Source of the DNA: Lactarius indigo
Taxonomy: Eukaryota > Basidiomycota > Agaricomycetes > Russulales > Russulaceae
Assembly (NCBI GenBank): GCA_025766275.1
Contig: JAFKAC010000036.1
Span: 62,001 to 126,000 of the forward strand
Direction: 5' to 3'
DNA: 64,000 nucleotides
The position numbers and the translations under genes were made by a program. The notes under the pieces were generated by a model. The model did not search any database. It was given only the letters and a program-made list of their open reading frames with translations, and was not told the origin of the DNA. This document shows positions 1 through 11,999 of the stretch, in pieces; within the stretch, counting starts at the first letter, position 1, and each line of letters begins with the position of its first letter.

Positions 1-1200
1 GGGCACTGGCAGGAGCACATAGTGCAATTCTTTGCGAATCTGACGACGATGCAGTCCGACCACCGCGTGCTCGCAACGACGATGTATCTCGCAACCGCGG
101 CTCCGCGGCTGCGTTTGCGATGGCAAATGTCTAGGTGGCACTTGGTATCTCGACGCTGCTCTACCTTGTGCCGGTAGCTCAAGTACCGCTCGCCGCAATG
201 CACCAATCCGGCAGCGTCGCACTGCCCTCGGCCATGCTCCAAGTGTTCCTGGCACTATGCAGGCCAAGCGCCGGCGCGGGACAGGCGAGTCCGGTGCGGG
301 AGGCGCCAACAAGGTCCCAGATTACTTGGTGAATTATTTACCCACTCTTTCGGCATTGTTTCATACATGATATTGTAGATGGGCATGCACGTTGATGCGT
401 TGACACGTTGAGTTGTTGACGAAAGGACTCATGTTCGGCACTCAGATCACGGAGAGTAACAACTTGGGACAATGCGGTACCACGCCGCCACACGTGTCGC
501 AGTACCGCCTTGCCGCGCACCTCGGGGCTGCTCTCGTGCTCTGAGTGAGTATGTCCGTCGCTGCTCCATCTGTTACGGCGGACTGGCGCCCCGCGCGTAA
601 TGGCAGGTGGAGCTGGCTGCCCGATGGACGCACGTGGGATGGTGTGCTGCGCAACCCGCTCAGGCTCATGCGCCGCTTCAGGCTCTATGATCCACGCCGC
701 GCTCGTTAGTACAGGGCTTCCTCACGGTATTATCCGGTACGCCCATCCTCTTCCATGGACTTTCTAGCGTCTGAACTTGCGCACAGGTGCGTTCATCACT
801 GAGTTCGATGCCGGCCTGTTTACAACAAGTCTTCATTGATGCGTGGGCCTCGCGCCGCCCTTGGACGAGCTCTTGTCGCCCAGCTGCGCGGACGCTGCCG
901 ATCGAGACAAGGGGCACGTGGTGCAAGGCGCCGCAGTCTCTTCGAGAATCCGGCAACGGTATGGTTCGACCATCGCGTGCTCGCGATGACGACGTATCTC
1001 GAAACCGCGCTGTTCTTTGCGTCGACCCAGTGAGCTGATATGCGCACGGCGTTCTCCCTACTCTCGATGCGTGCCATGGCGGCCGCGTTTGCGATAGCGA
1101 ACATCCATGCGGCGCTCGGTATCTTGGCTGTGCTCCACCTCCTGGCACTACACAGGCCAGGTGCCACTATGCGAGCATGGTGACGGGCGAATCTAGCAGC
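1..1200. repeat. CpG-rich degenerate repeat, two partial copies
   Basis: Segments at about 1-330 and 460-1200 resemble each other and the block at 35460-36150. Shared phrases include accaccgcgtgctcgc, gacgacgtatctcgc and caccaatccggcag. Open frames are short and not conserved between copies, so I see no supportable gene. Both large blocks lie next to the 3' end of an F-BAR/RhoGAP copy, so the repeat seems to have been carried along in the same segmental duplication. Positions 1201-1407 hold nothing I recognise beyond AT-rich flank. Confidence 0.6.
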
Positions 1201-1407
1201 AAAAGCCAAGCGCGTGAAAAATCTATCCTCTCTTTCTATAGGGATTTCATTTTTTCATACGTGATACATTGTTCCATTGTCATATAGTCTACTACTACCC
1301 ACTAGCTAGTGTGCCACTGCCGACTACACGTCCGTAAAATATACAATTACTGACTAATTCCTCAAGCTTCGATTCTCCAAGAAGTGATATAATATACAAA
1401 AGTGTCG

Positions 1408-4404
1408 TCAGAACCTCGGCGGCCTTTCACTAATAGTTGGGGAGAAAGTCCCCATTGAGGATAGTAAACTCGTAGTAGAAGGGGGAGAATCGGTGGTACC
1501 GGATAGTGAACTCATAGCGGGGGAGGGCGGAAATTCAGTACCGGATATCAAACTCGCAGCGGAGAGGGAAAAGTCAGAGGTCCTGGATAACACGCTCTCG
1601 GGTCGGCTTGGAGGTATCGTTGGCGCTTCTGGGTGTTGGTGTAGTCCCCGATGAGGCAGCCACCATTCTGCGGTAGATGTGAGTGGAAGGGACACAGCCT
1701 CTGGTGGCGAACCAGCCAACGGTGTCTCGACCGGGCGAGTGCTTCTTTCCCCGGGAATGACCCGCCCTTGCATAGTTGTCTCCGTGCCTTCCTTAAGGGT
1801 CTGTGACAACGAAAGTCCTAGTAGGGGTGTGAGGTGCCTCTCTACAGGGGCCTCCGAATGTGATGAGGAGAAAGAGGATCGGGTAGACGGGGAAATCTCT
1901 CCAACAATGCCGGGAGGATGTTGGGTTGTCGAGCCCACCTCAGCGGATCGTGGCAACTCAGGACTCAAAAACGAGCCGTAAGGTGATGGAACGGTGTGCT
2001 CGTCAAACAAGATGTGCGCGTTTTGAATGAGGTCGTCCATAACCAGTTTCTTTGAGACAATCAGTTGGAGTATCAGAACAAGTCATTGCAACGTGCCTTC
2101 GCGTGAACGCCACCTTCCAAGACCGCGTTGCCCCGAAAAACGGTATAACAGAATTGAGCAGCGAGCGCTTTCACGTTCATTGCGTTCTTATCTGAATGAG
2201 AGGCAACACGGAGGAGATGAAGCAAAAGAGCTTGTAGAGAGGCCCTATGAACCGGATGTAGTTCACGGATCTTCGATCGCAACACGGAACAATCATTTTC
2301 CGTATATCTAGCTATATGTGACATCAGAACGTGGATTAGGGTGAAACCTGCGAGTGCATGAAGACCGCTTACCTCTATTCTGTCTGTACTGTCTACAATC
2401 TTCCAATGAGAGCATAAAAAGTGGCTCCGGAAGATCCCATAGGTAAAGCTAAATATTGGATCAGAAACAAAATCTGACGCGTTTGCAGCTCGGCAACTGC
2501 TGCAATAAGTCACCTTGAGAAGCATCGCAATGGAATGGATATTATCTGTAGGGCTGAACGAAAATGACTGTTCACTTTCGAACCTGCGCCGCAACTGAAT
2601 GCGAGCTCGTATCAGCCAGTAGGCTAGTCACCGAGGTAGATACCACTCGCCTGTAATATATCTGCATCGTATATAGAACCGACCTGCGACACTAAATATG
2701 AATCCAAACACAAGCATCGATTAGCTTACCGAATATACTTTGTGAGTATTCAGACCCCTCTTCTCGACTTCTTCGATGCACATTCTGATTACTTTCGGCA
2801 CATTGTCACGGTCTTGATTGGTAACGAGGTTCACCAGAGGAACACCGAAAATCAAGTTCGAATACGTGTTGGGACGATAGTTGCAGTAGAGGGTGAGTGG
2901 AGGAATAGAAAAGGAAAGCGCGTGACCAAAAGAAGCTCTCAGACCAGACGTATCTGTCCCGCTTAAGGCTTTCTCAACTTCAGCGCTGGTACTCATTGCC
3001 AGGTTACCATGCTTTATGTATGCTGTGCTGTATACCGTGTCAAAGTCTCGAAGAATTTCACGAAGGCCTAATAACACTGACGCTATACCGTCCGTATATT
3101 TGGCAAGAACGTTCTTGACGGTTGGCGTGAGGACAAGCCTGGCAAGACACTGGGGTTTCGGTGTAACAGTAAACGATACCTTAGCATTAATAAAACTCAC
3201 ATCATATCCGTCCCCCAGATTCTCGACCCTCTTCAATCGCAACGTATTAAGTAAGGCAACGGCCCTCCTACAGTCATCGTCGGACACTAGTTTAGAGGTA
3301 ATTCAGTAAACCAACTTGGGACCAATGGATGACATTGATGGTACCTTCTTCGGACTTGGAAGGCTCAAGTCCCCCCAAATCTTCCTGTCGACCACCAAAT
3401 ATAGCTGAGACCCTGTTTCCAAACTTCTTGTTCGGAACGTCCTGGGAATGTTGCGAAACGTCGGTTGACTGGGGATATTGACGGGGGTGATGTTTCTTCA
3501 AGTATGCCTGCTGGAGCTTCAAGATCGTGTTCTCCGCATGATCGGCATATTTCGCGGCAGATTCTTCAAGACCTTCCTCGACTCGCCTTCTTATCTGGTC
3601 TTCGGTTTCCTTTCAGATGGCTGATTATCAGGACAGCCCAAACGAAAGTTCCTGGCTTGCCTTCAACACTGTGAGGGGATTGATGACGTCGTTATCCAAA
3701 ACATCCACGAAAGCCTGCTGGGTGTTGGCTTCTGCAATGGCCGTGGGCCCCAAGATCCAGTTCCGAATGAGTGAACGCGTACCTGCTTCCAAACTGTCTC
3801 TCACTTTATCCCATGCCGCTCTCGTCGTGCTTGGTTCGGCGCGTGGGTCGAATGGGGCGTCGACAGCTGTTGCTTCACGATGGAGTTTCCGTAAAGAACT
3901 GATACTTTGGGAGAAAGAAATCAGTCCAGATACGAGGCGAGTTCAATTCTCGGACGACAACTGACTAGGATACCTCGATCCTTCGCCTGAAAATAGAGAG
4001 GTTAATGCAGTGCAAAAGACTCGGATGAGATTGACGGACCTCTCTTGGAAGAAAGCCAAATAACGATCCGAGATAATTTCGAGTTGTATATCGAATTGGG
4101 TGAGGAGACTGTTGGAATGACTCTCTAGAAACACTCTGGACTGAGGTTCAACGGATATGAATGACATTGGAAGTCGCCGGAGGCTGCAGAGGGCGCCCTT
4201 GTTGGTTGAACCGGGCGGGAGCCATGAGGCATATTTTCTCAGGCTTTTAGCGCTTCGGTGCCGAGTCAGTATTACCGTAACACCCGTATTCGGCACAATA
4301 CTGTATATTCGACGCTTTCTTCTTGTTCTCCACTCTTGATGATTACGATAGCAGTCGAACGCCCCTTCAAAAACCAACATCCCCAAAGACAAAAACAGCT
4401 CCAA
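1408..4404 (-). CDS. F-BAR / RhoGAP domain protein, copy A (multi-exon)
   Basis: This is probably a membrane-binding F-BAR protein with a C-terminal RhoGAP domain. The family normally curves membranes and stimulates GTP hydrolysis by Rho GTPases. F-BAR coding lies at about 4200-3290, including FDIQLEIISDRYLAFFQER and LKLQQAYLKKHHP. RhoGAP coding follows: VPKVIRMCIEEVEKRGLNT ending at 2730, an 11-codon exon 2683-2651, exon 2594-2514 (LRRRFESE...), exon 2448-2373 (LYLWDLPEPLF), exon 2310-2097 (...LHPVHRASL...), and the last exon 2049-1408 (KLVMDDLIQNAHILF plus a Ser/Pro-rich tail). Two introns, 2050-2096 and 2595-2650, start with GC. The position of the catalytic arginine (normally YRV.G) reads YSVG. 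N-terminal exon joins are uncertain. Copies B and C lie at 36481-39347 and 59191-61980; copy A keeps the best frame. Whether it makes a functional protein is open. Confidence 0.72.
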
Positions 4405-4439
4405 GGAAGCGGCCGTGTGCGCCCCTGAGCACGTTAAAA

Positions 4440-5220
4440 TCTACAGGGAGCAGTGGCAGCTCGGCACATGACAGGACAGAGCCGCAGCAGTAATAACGCG
4501 AGACGATAAGACAGTAGAAAAACTACATTATCACCTTAGCTCAGCGGATGAGCACATCGTCCCCAAGGCAGAGCTAGTGGGAATACTACTAGGACTGCAG
4601 CTAATAAAGACAAGCAAAACAGGTAATAAGGGGTTTTTAAGTTGGGTGGACAACCAAGCGGCCATAAAAGTACGTCGAAACTCAACAAACCGGGGCGCGA
4701 CATCGCAGCAGAGGCACTGAGCATGGCGGCAAACATTAAGAAGACAAGGGGCAAAAATATGCGCTGGTAATCAGATGGACCCCTGGGCACTCCGGAATAC
4801 AAGGTAATGAGGAAGTCGATAAAGAAACAAAAAAAGGCGGTGGTGGGAACATCACCCCTGCATCCCTCCCATTTTACTGAAAAAGGAGCATCAAGAAAGC
4901 TCAGATAGAAAAGGGAATGGGGGGCGTCACCTAGATTCGAAAGGTCTCCTTATTAGTTCGATGAATTTGCGTAAGGGACTTGGTGAGGGAAGTGCGGAAT
5001 GAATGTACAACAAAGAACCATCTAGTGCAGCGTCAAGCAAGATGCAAGATGTCCCAGCTCCAAATGGTGCACATCCTGCCCAGTGCGTACCTACACAGAT
5101 TAAGAGGAAGATATAAGCACACAATGCCCAGCGTGCGGAGTGTACGCGTGAGAAAAACCCGACGAAAAAGGGAACAAAGAGAAGAAACTCGCTAGAATCT
5201 TCTCAGAGTCAGAGGATAGG
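4440..5220 (+). pseudogene. Non-LTR retrotransposon remnant: RNase H and C-terminal zinc region
   Basis: Conceptual translation gives a retroelement RNase H: KAELVGILLGLQLIKTSK near 4567, VDNQAAIK near 4649, then WTPGHSGIQGNEEVD near 4772 after a small frame slip. A degenerate Cys-rich tail follows (CPSSKW, then CPACGVYA) up to about 5150. Stops and frame changes throughout show it is dead. The order RNase H then Cys-rich tail is as at the end of ORF2 in fungal LINE-type elements. Positions 5230-5520 continue with Pro/Arg-rich short frames that I cannot assign. Confidence 0.6.
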
Positions 5221-5525
5221 AATATTAGTGCATATATTAGCACTCGTGAAATACATCCAAACCGCCGAAAGATTCAAGCAAGGCGATCAAATCCCCACCT
5301 CCCCCCGAACCATCAAGACCCGTAGGCCTAAAGCCAAAACCTCCCCAAGGCGGACAAGGACTTTCCAAGATCCCGCAACTCACCCCACGATACGCCAGGC
5401 CCCAAAGGCCATGTAATTACGAAGAGTCCACAACCGGCGAAGTACATCCTGATTCGAGGGACAATCAAAACGAGGCGCAAGCCAAAATGCACTGCACAGC
5501 CATGCACATCGCAAGACCCCATCCC

Positions 5526-5710
5526 CAGCGAAAAATGCGTCGAATCGGATAGAACCATAAGTATTACCCATGAATCTTATCGAACAATGACAAATCTCGT
5601 AGAAAATATGTAAAACTATCTATTATATTCTAAACAATCGAATGAAATATTCGCCTGAGAAGTTTCGCAACGAATCTAGTAGAATTGTGTCGAATCAAGA
5701 AACGCTCCTC
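5526..5710 (+). repeat. Left subterminal motif cluster of the Plavaka-like element
   Basis: This AT-rich stretch contains repeated tcgaat/tcgaac/cgaatc motifs, nearly all in one orientation. The far side (29110-29450) is rich in the inverse motifs attcga/gttcga. Clusters of short subterminal repeats in opposite orientation are typical of CACTA-like DNA transposons. I could not define exact terminal inverted repeats. About 5711-5929 holds only probable 5' leader sequence. Confidence 0.45.
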
Positions 5711-7671
5711 GCATACACCCCATTTAGTAATACCCTGAGATATCCGATCTACAGCAGCATGCTCGTAAGGCAGTCGCATACAGGCGAGTCAACGTCAATT
5801 TGAGAATATCCACGTTCCGGTAGCACGCCTCTCTCACCCGCTTGAGTAAGTCCCTCTCTGCTGATATTCACGTCGACTTAACCACACTTTTGGTGTAGGT
5901 AGCCTGAGTTAGAATACCACATCGAATATATGTCCAGTTCAGCAAGAAAATATTATTGCGATTGTGAAGCGATGTGCAAAGGCCAGCGAAAAGAAGTATC
6001 GCGCACAACATTCTATGGTCACAAAAAACATCACAATCCGTTGGCGCAATTTACCCCGGGTTTCCAAGCTTTTCTGCGTGGCTTGAGACCTCCGAGTACA
6101 GGGCCATCTCCCTCACCAAGTAATACCTGCAGGGATGCCGATCTTAATGTCGCTGGTCCCTCGAGCAAATGCTCGCGCTTGTCTGGGGACAACGCTACTC
6201 CACAGGTGGGGTATCATTACACATGCGGTAAATTATCCACTTATGTTATATTCATAGGAGCGTACAGATGCGACGCAAGATCCCCCAAATGAGCCAGATG
6301 GAGGCTTTGATAATGACATGGAGCCATCTCAGAGATCTGGTGCAGCTGGCAACTCTCTGGATGATCCGGGTTTTGACGATAATCTCGGGTCCGGGCTGCA
6401 TGGTACACTCAGAGAGGCTAGTCCTGAGGCTCCTCCGTTGCCAAATCCACCTGATCATTCGGGTTTGGTGGAGGATCTCTGGGACGTGGGACTGATTCGA
6501 CTGGAAGATCTTAAGCTTGCCGCAGACTTTATTACAGTGCTCCGGTCAGCATCGCTGGATGACCCCATCAGTGGAATGTCTAGCGAGGCACTTGATCGCC
6601 TACGTAGTCCGTCGCGCAACCAGCCAGCAAGTTTGATCAATGAGGACAGTAGACTGGCTATAGATCTATACCTAGGCAATCCCTCTGACGCAACATATGA
6701 AGTTAATCGCGCCGCATTCCTGCGTCGCTTCCCGAACATGCCTTTGCCATCCTATTACAAAACCAAGCGACTCGTGGCCGAGCTCACAGGAATAGAGTCA
6801 ATTGTGCACGACATGTGTATCAATTCTTGCATTGCATTCACTGGCCCTTTCTCTGAGCTAGAATCTTGTCCCATGTGCTCGGAGGTGAGATATGACCAAT
6901 TTAGATTGGAAGCCAGCTCAGGGACAGAGAAAATTCCCTGGCAAGAGTTTCACACCATCCCAATCAGGCCCCAATTACAAGCCCTATACCGTGACCCTGA
7001 GAGTGCGAGGCGCGCTCATTACCTATGCGAGGAGAGATCCAGGGTCCTGACTGAAATAGATCAACGCGGCTCCCTGGAGGGCTATAGTGATGTCCTGCAC
7101 AGCTCCGACATAATCAAGGCATTTCAGGACGGCTGCATCGGTGAGGACGACATCGTCCTCATGTTCTCAATAGACGGGGCTCAGTTATATGCGAAAAAGG
7201 CGTCCGCGTGCTGGATCTATATCTGGGTTTTGTTCAATCTCTCGCCCGATCTGAGGTATAAGAAGAACCACATATTCATCGGAGGTTTTATCCCTGGGCC
7301 AAACAATCCAAAAAATACAGATTCTTTCCTTCTACCGGGTTTCTATCATCTGTGTGCCCTACAAAAGGTGGGTCTCGCGCTTTGGGATTCGGCCCAGGAA
7401 TGGCAAATGCAGTCAAAAATTTTCTTAGTGTTGCTCACCACTGACAGACCGGGAATGATGCATGTCACCGGACTTGTGGGCTATCACGGCAAGCACGGCT
7501 GTCAACTTTACTGCGGCCTGCCAGGGTGTCGCGAGCCGCAAGGGAAGCATTACTTCCCTGCGCTCTTGAAGCCAAATGATTACAGTATTGAGGGTTGCGT
7601 GCATGCCGATGTTGATATTTGGTGTCTCCCAAGAGCCTCCTCTGATGTCTACAGAGAAAATCTCAGGCAGC

Positions 7672-9527
7672 TGATGAACAGACACATAAGGACTATACTC
7701 ACAGTGGACTAATAGGACTGTGGTGAGATATAGAAGGTGACTGAGAAGCAGCACAGGGTGTCAAGCAAGTGAAAGCAAGAGAGGTTGTCTGGCACACAAA
7801 CAGTGAGAACTGATCTTGTTACATTGGAGGGAAGGAAGCTTACCTGGCACACAAACAGTGAGAACTGATGTGGACCAGGAGCGTACATGGTACTCTACTT
7901 ATACTCCTACAGAGGGTGACAGTAGTACAAGGTAAGTAACGCTAGTCACAGAATACAAAGGTGCTATTGTTCTACAAAGGGACAAAAGAGTGGACACTTT
8001 GAGAACAAGGGAAAGGAGAACAAGGAGAGTCCAGAACTAGATGATATCATACTGACATCATAATAAAGATAATACCTGTCACGGACGCTCTATTTTCTCC
8101 TTATTTTTCTGTATTTTTATGGATTTATTTGGTAAAGATACAAGTCTCCAACGTTGTGTCAAAACATCCAAGTCCTTATCATTAGATATGATAAGATGGT
8201 TAGTCACGTGATGCCAACATGTGCACCCACAAGCACGTGACCCTGGGATAGTAACTTCCTTATTGGATGTTACCCCTTTAGGTCACTTTCCTCATTAGTA
8301 AAGTAGTTTCTCATTGGACGATAAGCAGGGAACATTCTAGATAGTTCTAGACTACGTTGTCATAGGGTTGTGACTCATAGATAAGGACACGTCATTGTTC
8401 TGTCAGCGTTAATGACTGTGCATCAGTCAGCACAATAGATAACGCTGTTATTAGATACGACGCATCAGCGTCTGACTCATTACTATTACACGTACCTTTA
8501 GTAATAAGGTTCTATAGTAATTCGAACTCAGCCACAGCAATGTATATAAACCCTCATGTAGTGTCCTGAGTGGAACCAACTTGTCCTCTTGGTTCTCCAC
8601 TCAGGTGCATATTCCCTTTGTACTTCCCTTACTTCTCCAATGTTAACTTGTCCTCTTGGTTCTCCACTCAGCGTACCACAGTGTGATCACCTGACCTTTG
8701 GACTTGCATAAAGTCCTCACGTGTGTCTACTCTCCACTGTGACTGTACGTTCGGCGCGTGACTTGTCTCCGCGCTAGGCTTGAGTGTGTACCGTGTCAGT
8801 TCACTTACACTTTGCTTGGTCTAGTTGTCGCGATAAGTCATACCGCTACAATACCAAGTAAAGAACAAAGAGAAGTACAAAAGCGTTATACAACGCAGAG
8901 TCCAGATGTATGATGTCATAGAAGTACAGAGATGACGCAATGGTGAGTTCAGATTGTACAGATCATCAAGCAGGTTACAGTGTCCGCGACAGGGGAACGT
9001 GGCTCACGCGCGAAGGCGAATGGGGAAGTTAGACACTAGACAAACTAGACAAACAAATAGAACTCAGGAATCGCGGGCAGAAGTGATCACTATAATGTGT
9101 ATTCACCTAGACAAACAAATAGAACTGTCTAGGCGTAAGCAACTGGATACGAGTAAATAGCGAGTCATCTTACCTCAGGAATCGCGGGCAGAAGCGATCA
9201 CTGAGGACTACGAAAGTAAAGTACTAGGTATATAAGTATAAGGCGAGAGGAGACGCGGAGTACCGTAATCACATGGGTATGTATGGACTGTGATTCCACG
9301 AGACAAAAATGAGGAACTAATTCAGGTCGTAAAGTAATTAATCAGTCAAATACACAGGGGACAAGGGTATGATCGCCATCGCGAGCCACACCGGCCTCGT
9401 GTGCGCTGAAGTCTCAACAGATCAAATAGTATCTAATCTACAAGTCCTGTATATCTAATCTAAAGCAGTCCATGCTGCAAGTCCGGTCCGTACGAGCTGC
9501 TAAGTGCGCAGGGGTCACTTATCAACA
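7672..9527 (-). mobile_element. LTR-like insertion (probable solo LTR) inside the transposase
   Basis: It begins TGATGA and ends TCAACA, and is flanked by the direct repeat GCAGC (7667-7671 and 9528-9532). Reading the minus strand gives a TGTTGATAAGTG start, like many fungal LTRs. It contains no long open frame. Internal direct repeats are ctggcacacaaacagtgag (7789 and 7844) and agacaaacaaatagaact (about 9050 and 9109). Without the nested solo LTR it is about 1.08 kb. A solo LTR is the best reading; a non-autonomous LTR element or MITE is possible. Confidence 0.6.
8077..8850 (+). repeat. Solo LTR nested within the previous insertion
   Basis: The sequence starts TGTCACGG and ends CGCTACA. It is flanked by the 5-bp duplication ATACC (8072-8076 and 8851-8855). 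It carries a TATATAAA box near 8543. A palindrome follows (gagtggaaccaa ... ttggttctccactc), like the arrangement in the Ty3/gypsy LTRs at 12000. A 27-bp direct repeat occurs at 8578-8604 and 8645-8671. It is unrelated in sequence to the other LTRs here. No internal region remains, which indicates LTR-LTR recombination. Confidence 0.82.
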
Positions 9528-11999
9528 GCAGCTAGTTACGGCCCGTAATGACACACAATATAAGGCCTGGCGTCTTGCAACTGGTATTTCAAAACCGTCT
9601 ATATTCTCTGGACTCAATCCTTCGGCTACGCTGGGACTTCCGGGATCTGCGGGCTCGGATATTATGCATCTGGCTGCGCTGAATATCTCCGACCTCATGA
9701 TCAGTCTCTGGCGTGGTACCATTGACTGTACCGCACCAGACGACAGAAGTACTTGGACTTGGGCCATCCTCCGAGGCAATACTTGGCAGCAGCATGGAAA
9801 GTCTGTGGAGGACACTTTGCACTACCTCCCGAGTTCATTCGATAGACCCCCCCGCAACATCGCTGAGAAGCTAACTAGTGGCTACAAAGCATGGGAGTTC
9901 TTACTTTATCTCTATGGCTTGGCCCCTGGTTTGCTGTATGGTGTCCTTCCTGAGGTCTTTTACTCAAACTTCTGTAAGCTCGTGCATGGTATCCGGCTTA
10001 TGAATCAACACAAGATCAGTAGTGTGAATGTGCGTGAAGCCCACTTGGCGCTGAGCTCCTTTGCTCAGGAATTCGAAATTATCTACTGTCAACGTAAAAA
10101 AACGTGCCTCCATTTTGTGCACCCTTGTGTACATTCAGTCCTCCATTTACCGCGTGAGGTCGTGCGACTTGGTCCCCCAGTGTGCTCGTCTCAATGGACC
10201 CTTGAGCGCACCATCGGGAATCTGGGTGAGGAGATCAAGCAACACTCCAACCTGTTCGCCAACCTTTCACAACGCGGGATTCGGCGCGCTCAGGTAAATG
10301 CGCTCAAAGCAATGATCCCGGACCTCGACGAGGATTGTAGCCACACTCTCCCTCGAGGATCTAAGGATCTTGGGGATGGCTTTGTCTTACTACGCACACG
10401 GGACGTCACCCCATACACCCTCAGAGATTGCGAAGCAGATGCCCTGCGCGATCTACTCCCTTCCACCCCACTTGATGTCACTGTACGCAGGTGGGCAAAG
10501 CTTCAAATTCCTACTGGGCAGAACTGTTACAGCGCTTGGAAAGAGAAACAGAAGCCCCTTGAGAAGTGACGTACAGCACGGAACGTCAAGGTAGGTCCTG
10601 CGGCTCCATCTGCATCCACATATACTGACTGCACAGTTCTTAGCTTCTCCTCAGCGATGAAATCCGCATCACTGAGGTATATTTCTTTGTATTAGTCCGC
10701 CACGAAGGAGATAGAGCTCTTGCACTCGTCTCTCTATATTCTTTACCCGATCCTACTCTATGTATGACTTCCATGAAGACGCTCTGGTCTTGTAAGTATC
10801 TAGGAGATGCCGCACTCAAGTTCGTTGACGTCAAAGCCATTCAATCGGTTGTGGCCATGATCCCCCATAGCCCCTTGATAGACGGTCGGCCAGCTGAGGA
10901 GCGCCACTTTCTAGTTGAGAAGCCGGGCCTCAATGTCGCATTGATGTCAGGCGTCGAGGAGGACATTCCAGGGGAAGAAAATGTGGCCGCAGATGCCGGG
11001 AACTAGGTAGAAACGTCGTGTAACATTATATCCGAGTCTACATAGTGTGTGTCTAGTTAAATACATACGAAGGAAGTAGAGTAATGCACTATGCGTCTTG
11101 GTCGACTCACTCGTGTGCATTTAAGCACATATTTTCCAAAGTCGGTAAGTGGAGCCAGCGCAATCCAACCATGTCTCGACCCCTATTTGGAAGGTCGGAT
11201 CACGCATCTCGAAGCAACAGTTTCAGTAAACTCCCAAAATAGTAGCATGATTCCTATTTTGGACCAAGCACGACTGTGTGTACACAGCTAGCTACACCGA
11301 CTGCACACACCTCAGAATACAATAGAATTGCCCCAACGACTTTGGGTCATTATAAGAACTCGACCCCCCCCCCCAAAAAAAAAAAATGTATGTCTTACTC
11401 TTTCCCCCATGCCATCTAGCTCGCCCTCCATCCCTACAACACAGCCCTCTCCATTCAGCTTCACCGAGATGCTCATGGACAGGAACAACTTCATGACGTC
11501 CAGCAACACAACCGGTCTGGTGACAAGCGCACTGCCAACGCCACATATGGACGTGGCCCTTTTGGCACCACTTCAGCCCACCTTTGGATCCGGACATGGT
11601 ACCGGGGCGCCGATCCCATTCGCAGGGCCAGAACCTCCTGCATACACGAGGCTCCGACAATTATATCAACAAAGCGAGGCTAAATTGTGCCAAATCACGC
11701 ATGACTATGAGAGCCTGAGGTAAGTAGATCAACTGTATTTTTGCTAAGGTTATTACCGTAACAAATCACCCAGGGTCACCCACAAGGAGCTAGTGAAGTC
11801 ACACGGACGGCTCCTTGAGGCGCACCTGGAGACTTCCAAAAAATTACAAGTGCACGAAGAGGAGCCTAACCAGAAACCCACACGATCTTCAGAATCCCCA
11901 GAGACCAGTAGTGCTGACCATTGGCATCCTTCCTGGGGACTTGTGCCATCTGATTTCCCCCTTGTGAAATACTGGAGGAAGCTCGCTTGGAGGACCCAC

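Larger units (their letters stand above)
5930..11006 (+). pseudogene. Plavaka/KDZ-type (CACTA-like) transposase, interrupted
   Basis: Exon 1 is 5930-6206 with a Cys/His-rich N-terminus (CDCEAMCKGQ...H). A 51-nt intron 6207-6257 follows. Exon 2 runs 6258-7671 and resumes at 9533-10590. An intron at 10591-10643 precedes exon 3 at 10644-11006. Recognisable transposase blocks are IVLMFSIDGAQLYAKKAS, LTTDRPGMMHVTGLVGYHGK with CGLPGCREPQGKHY, NDTQYKAWRLATGISKPSIF and ELTARN-type residues. Removing the insertion at 7672-9527 plus one target copy restores ...LRQL/VTARNDTQYKAW in frame. A TGA at 10567-10569 interrupts exon 3's upstream partner just before RTARNVK; a CGA-to-TGA change is likely. The protein should cut and join element ends in the nucleus. 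The family call is from memory of conserved blocks. As it stands the gene cannot make a full transposase. Confidence 0.8.

Noticed and set aside
678..1148. 156-codon minus-strand frame in the CpG-rich repeat
   Set aside because: Not conserved in the related copies at 60-330 or 35460-36150; a by-product of high GC.
11292..11660. Minus-strand frame across the poly-C/poly-A tract
   Set aside because: Antisense to the first exon of the second transposon gene, low complexity.
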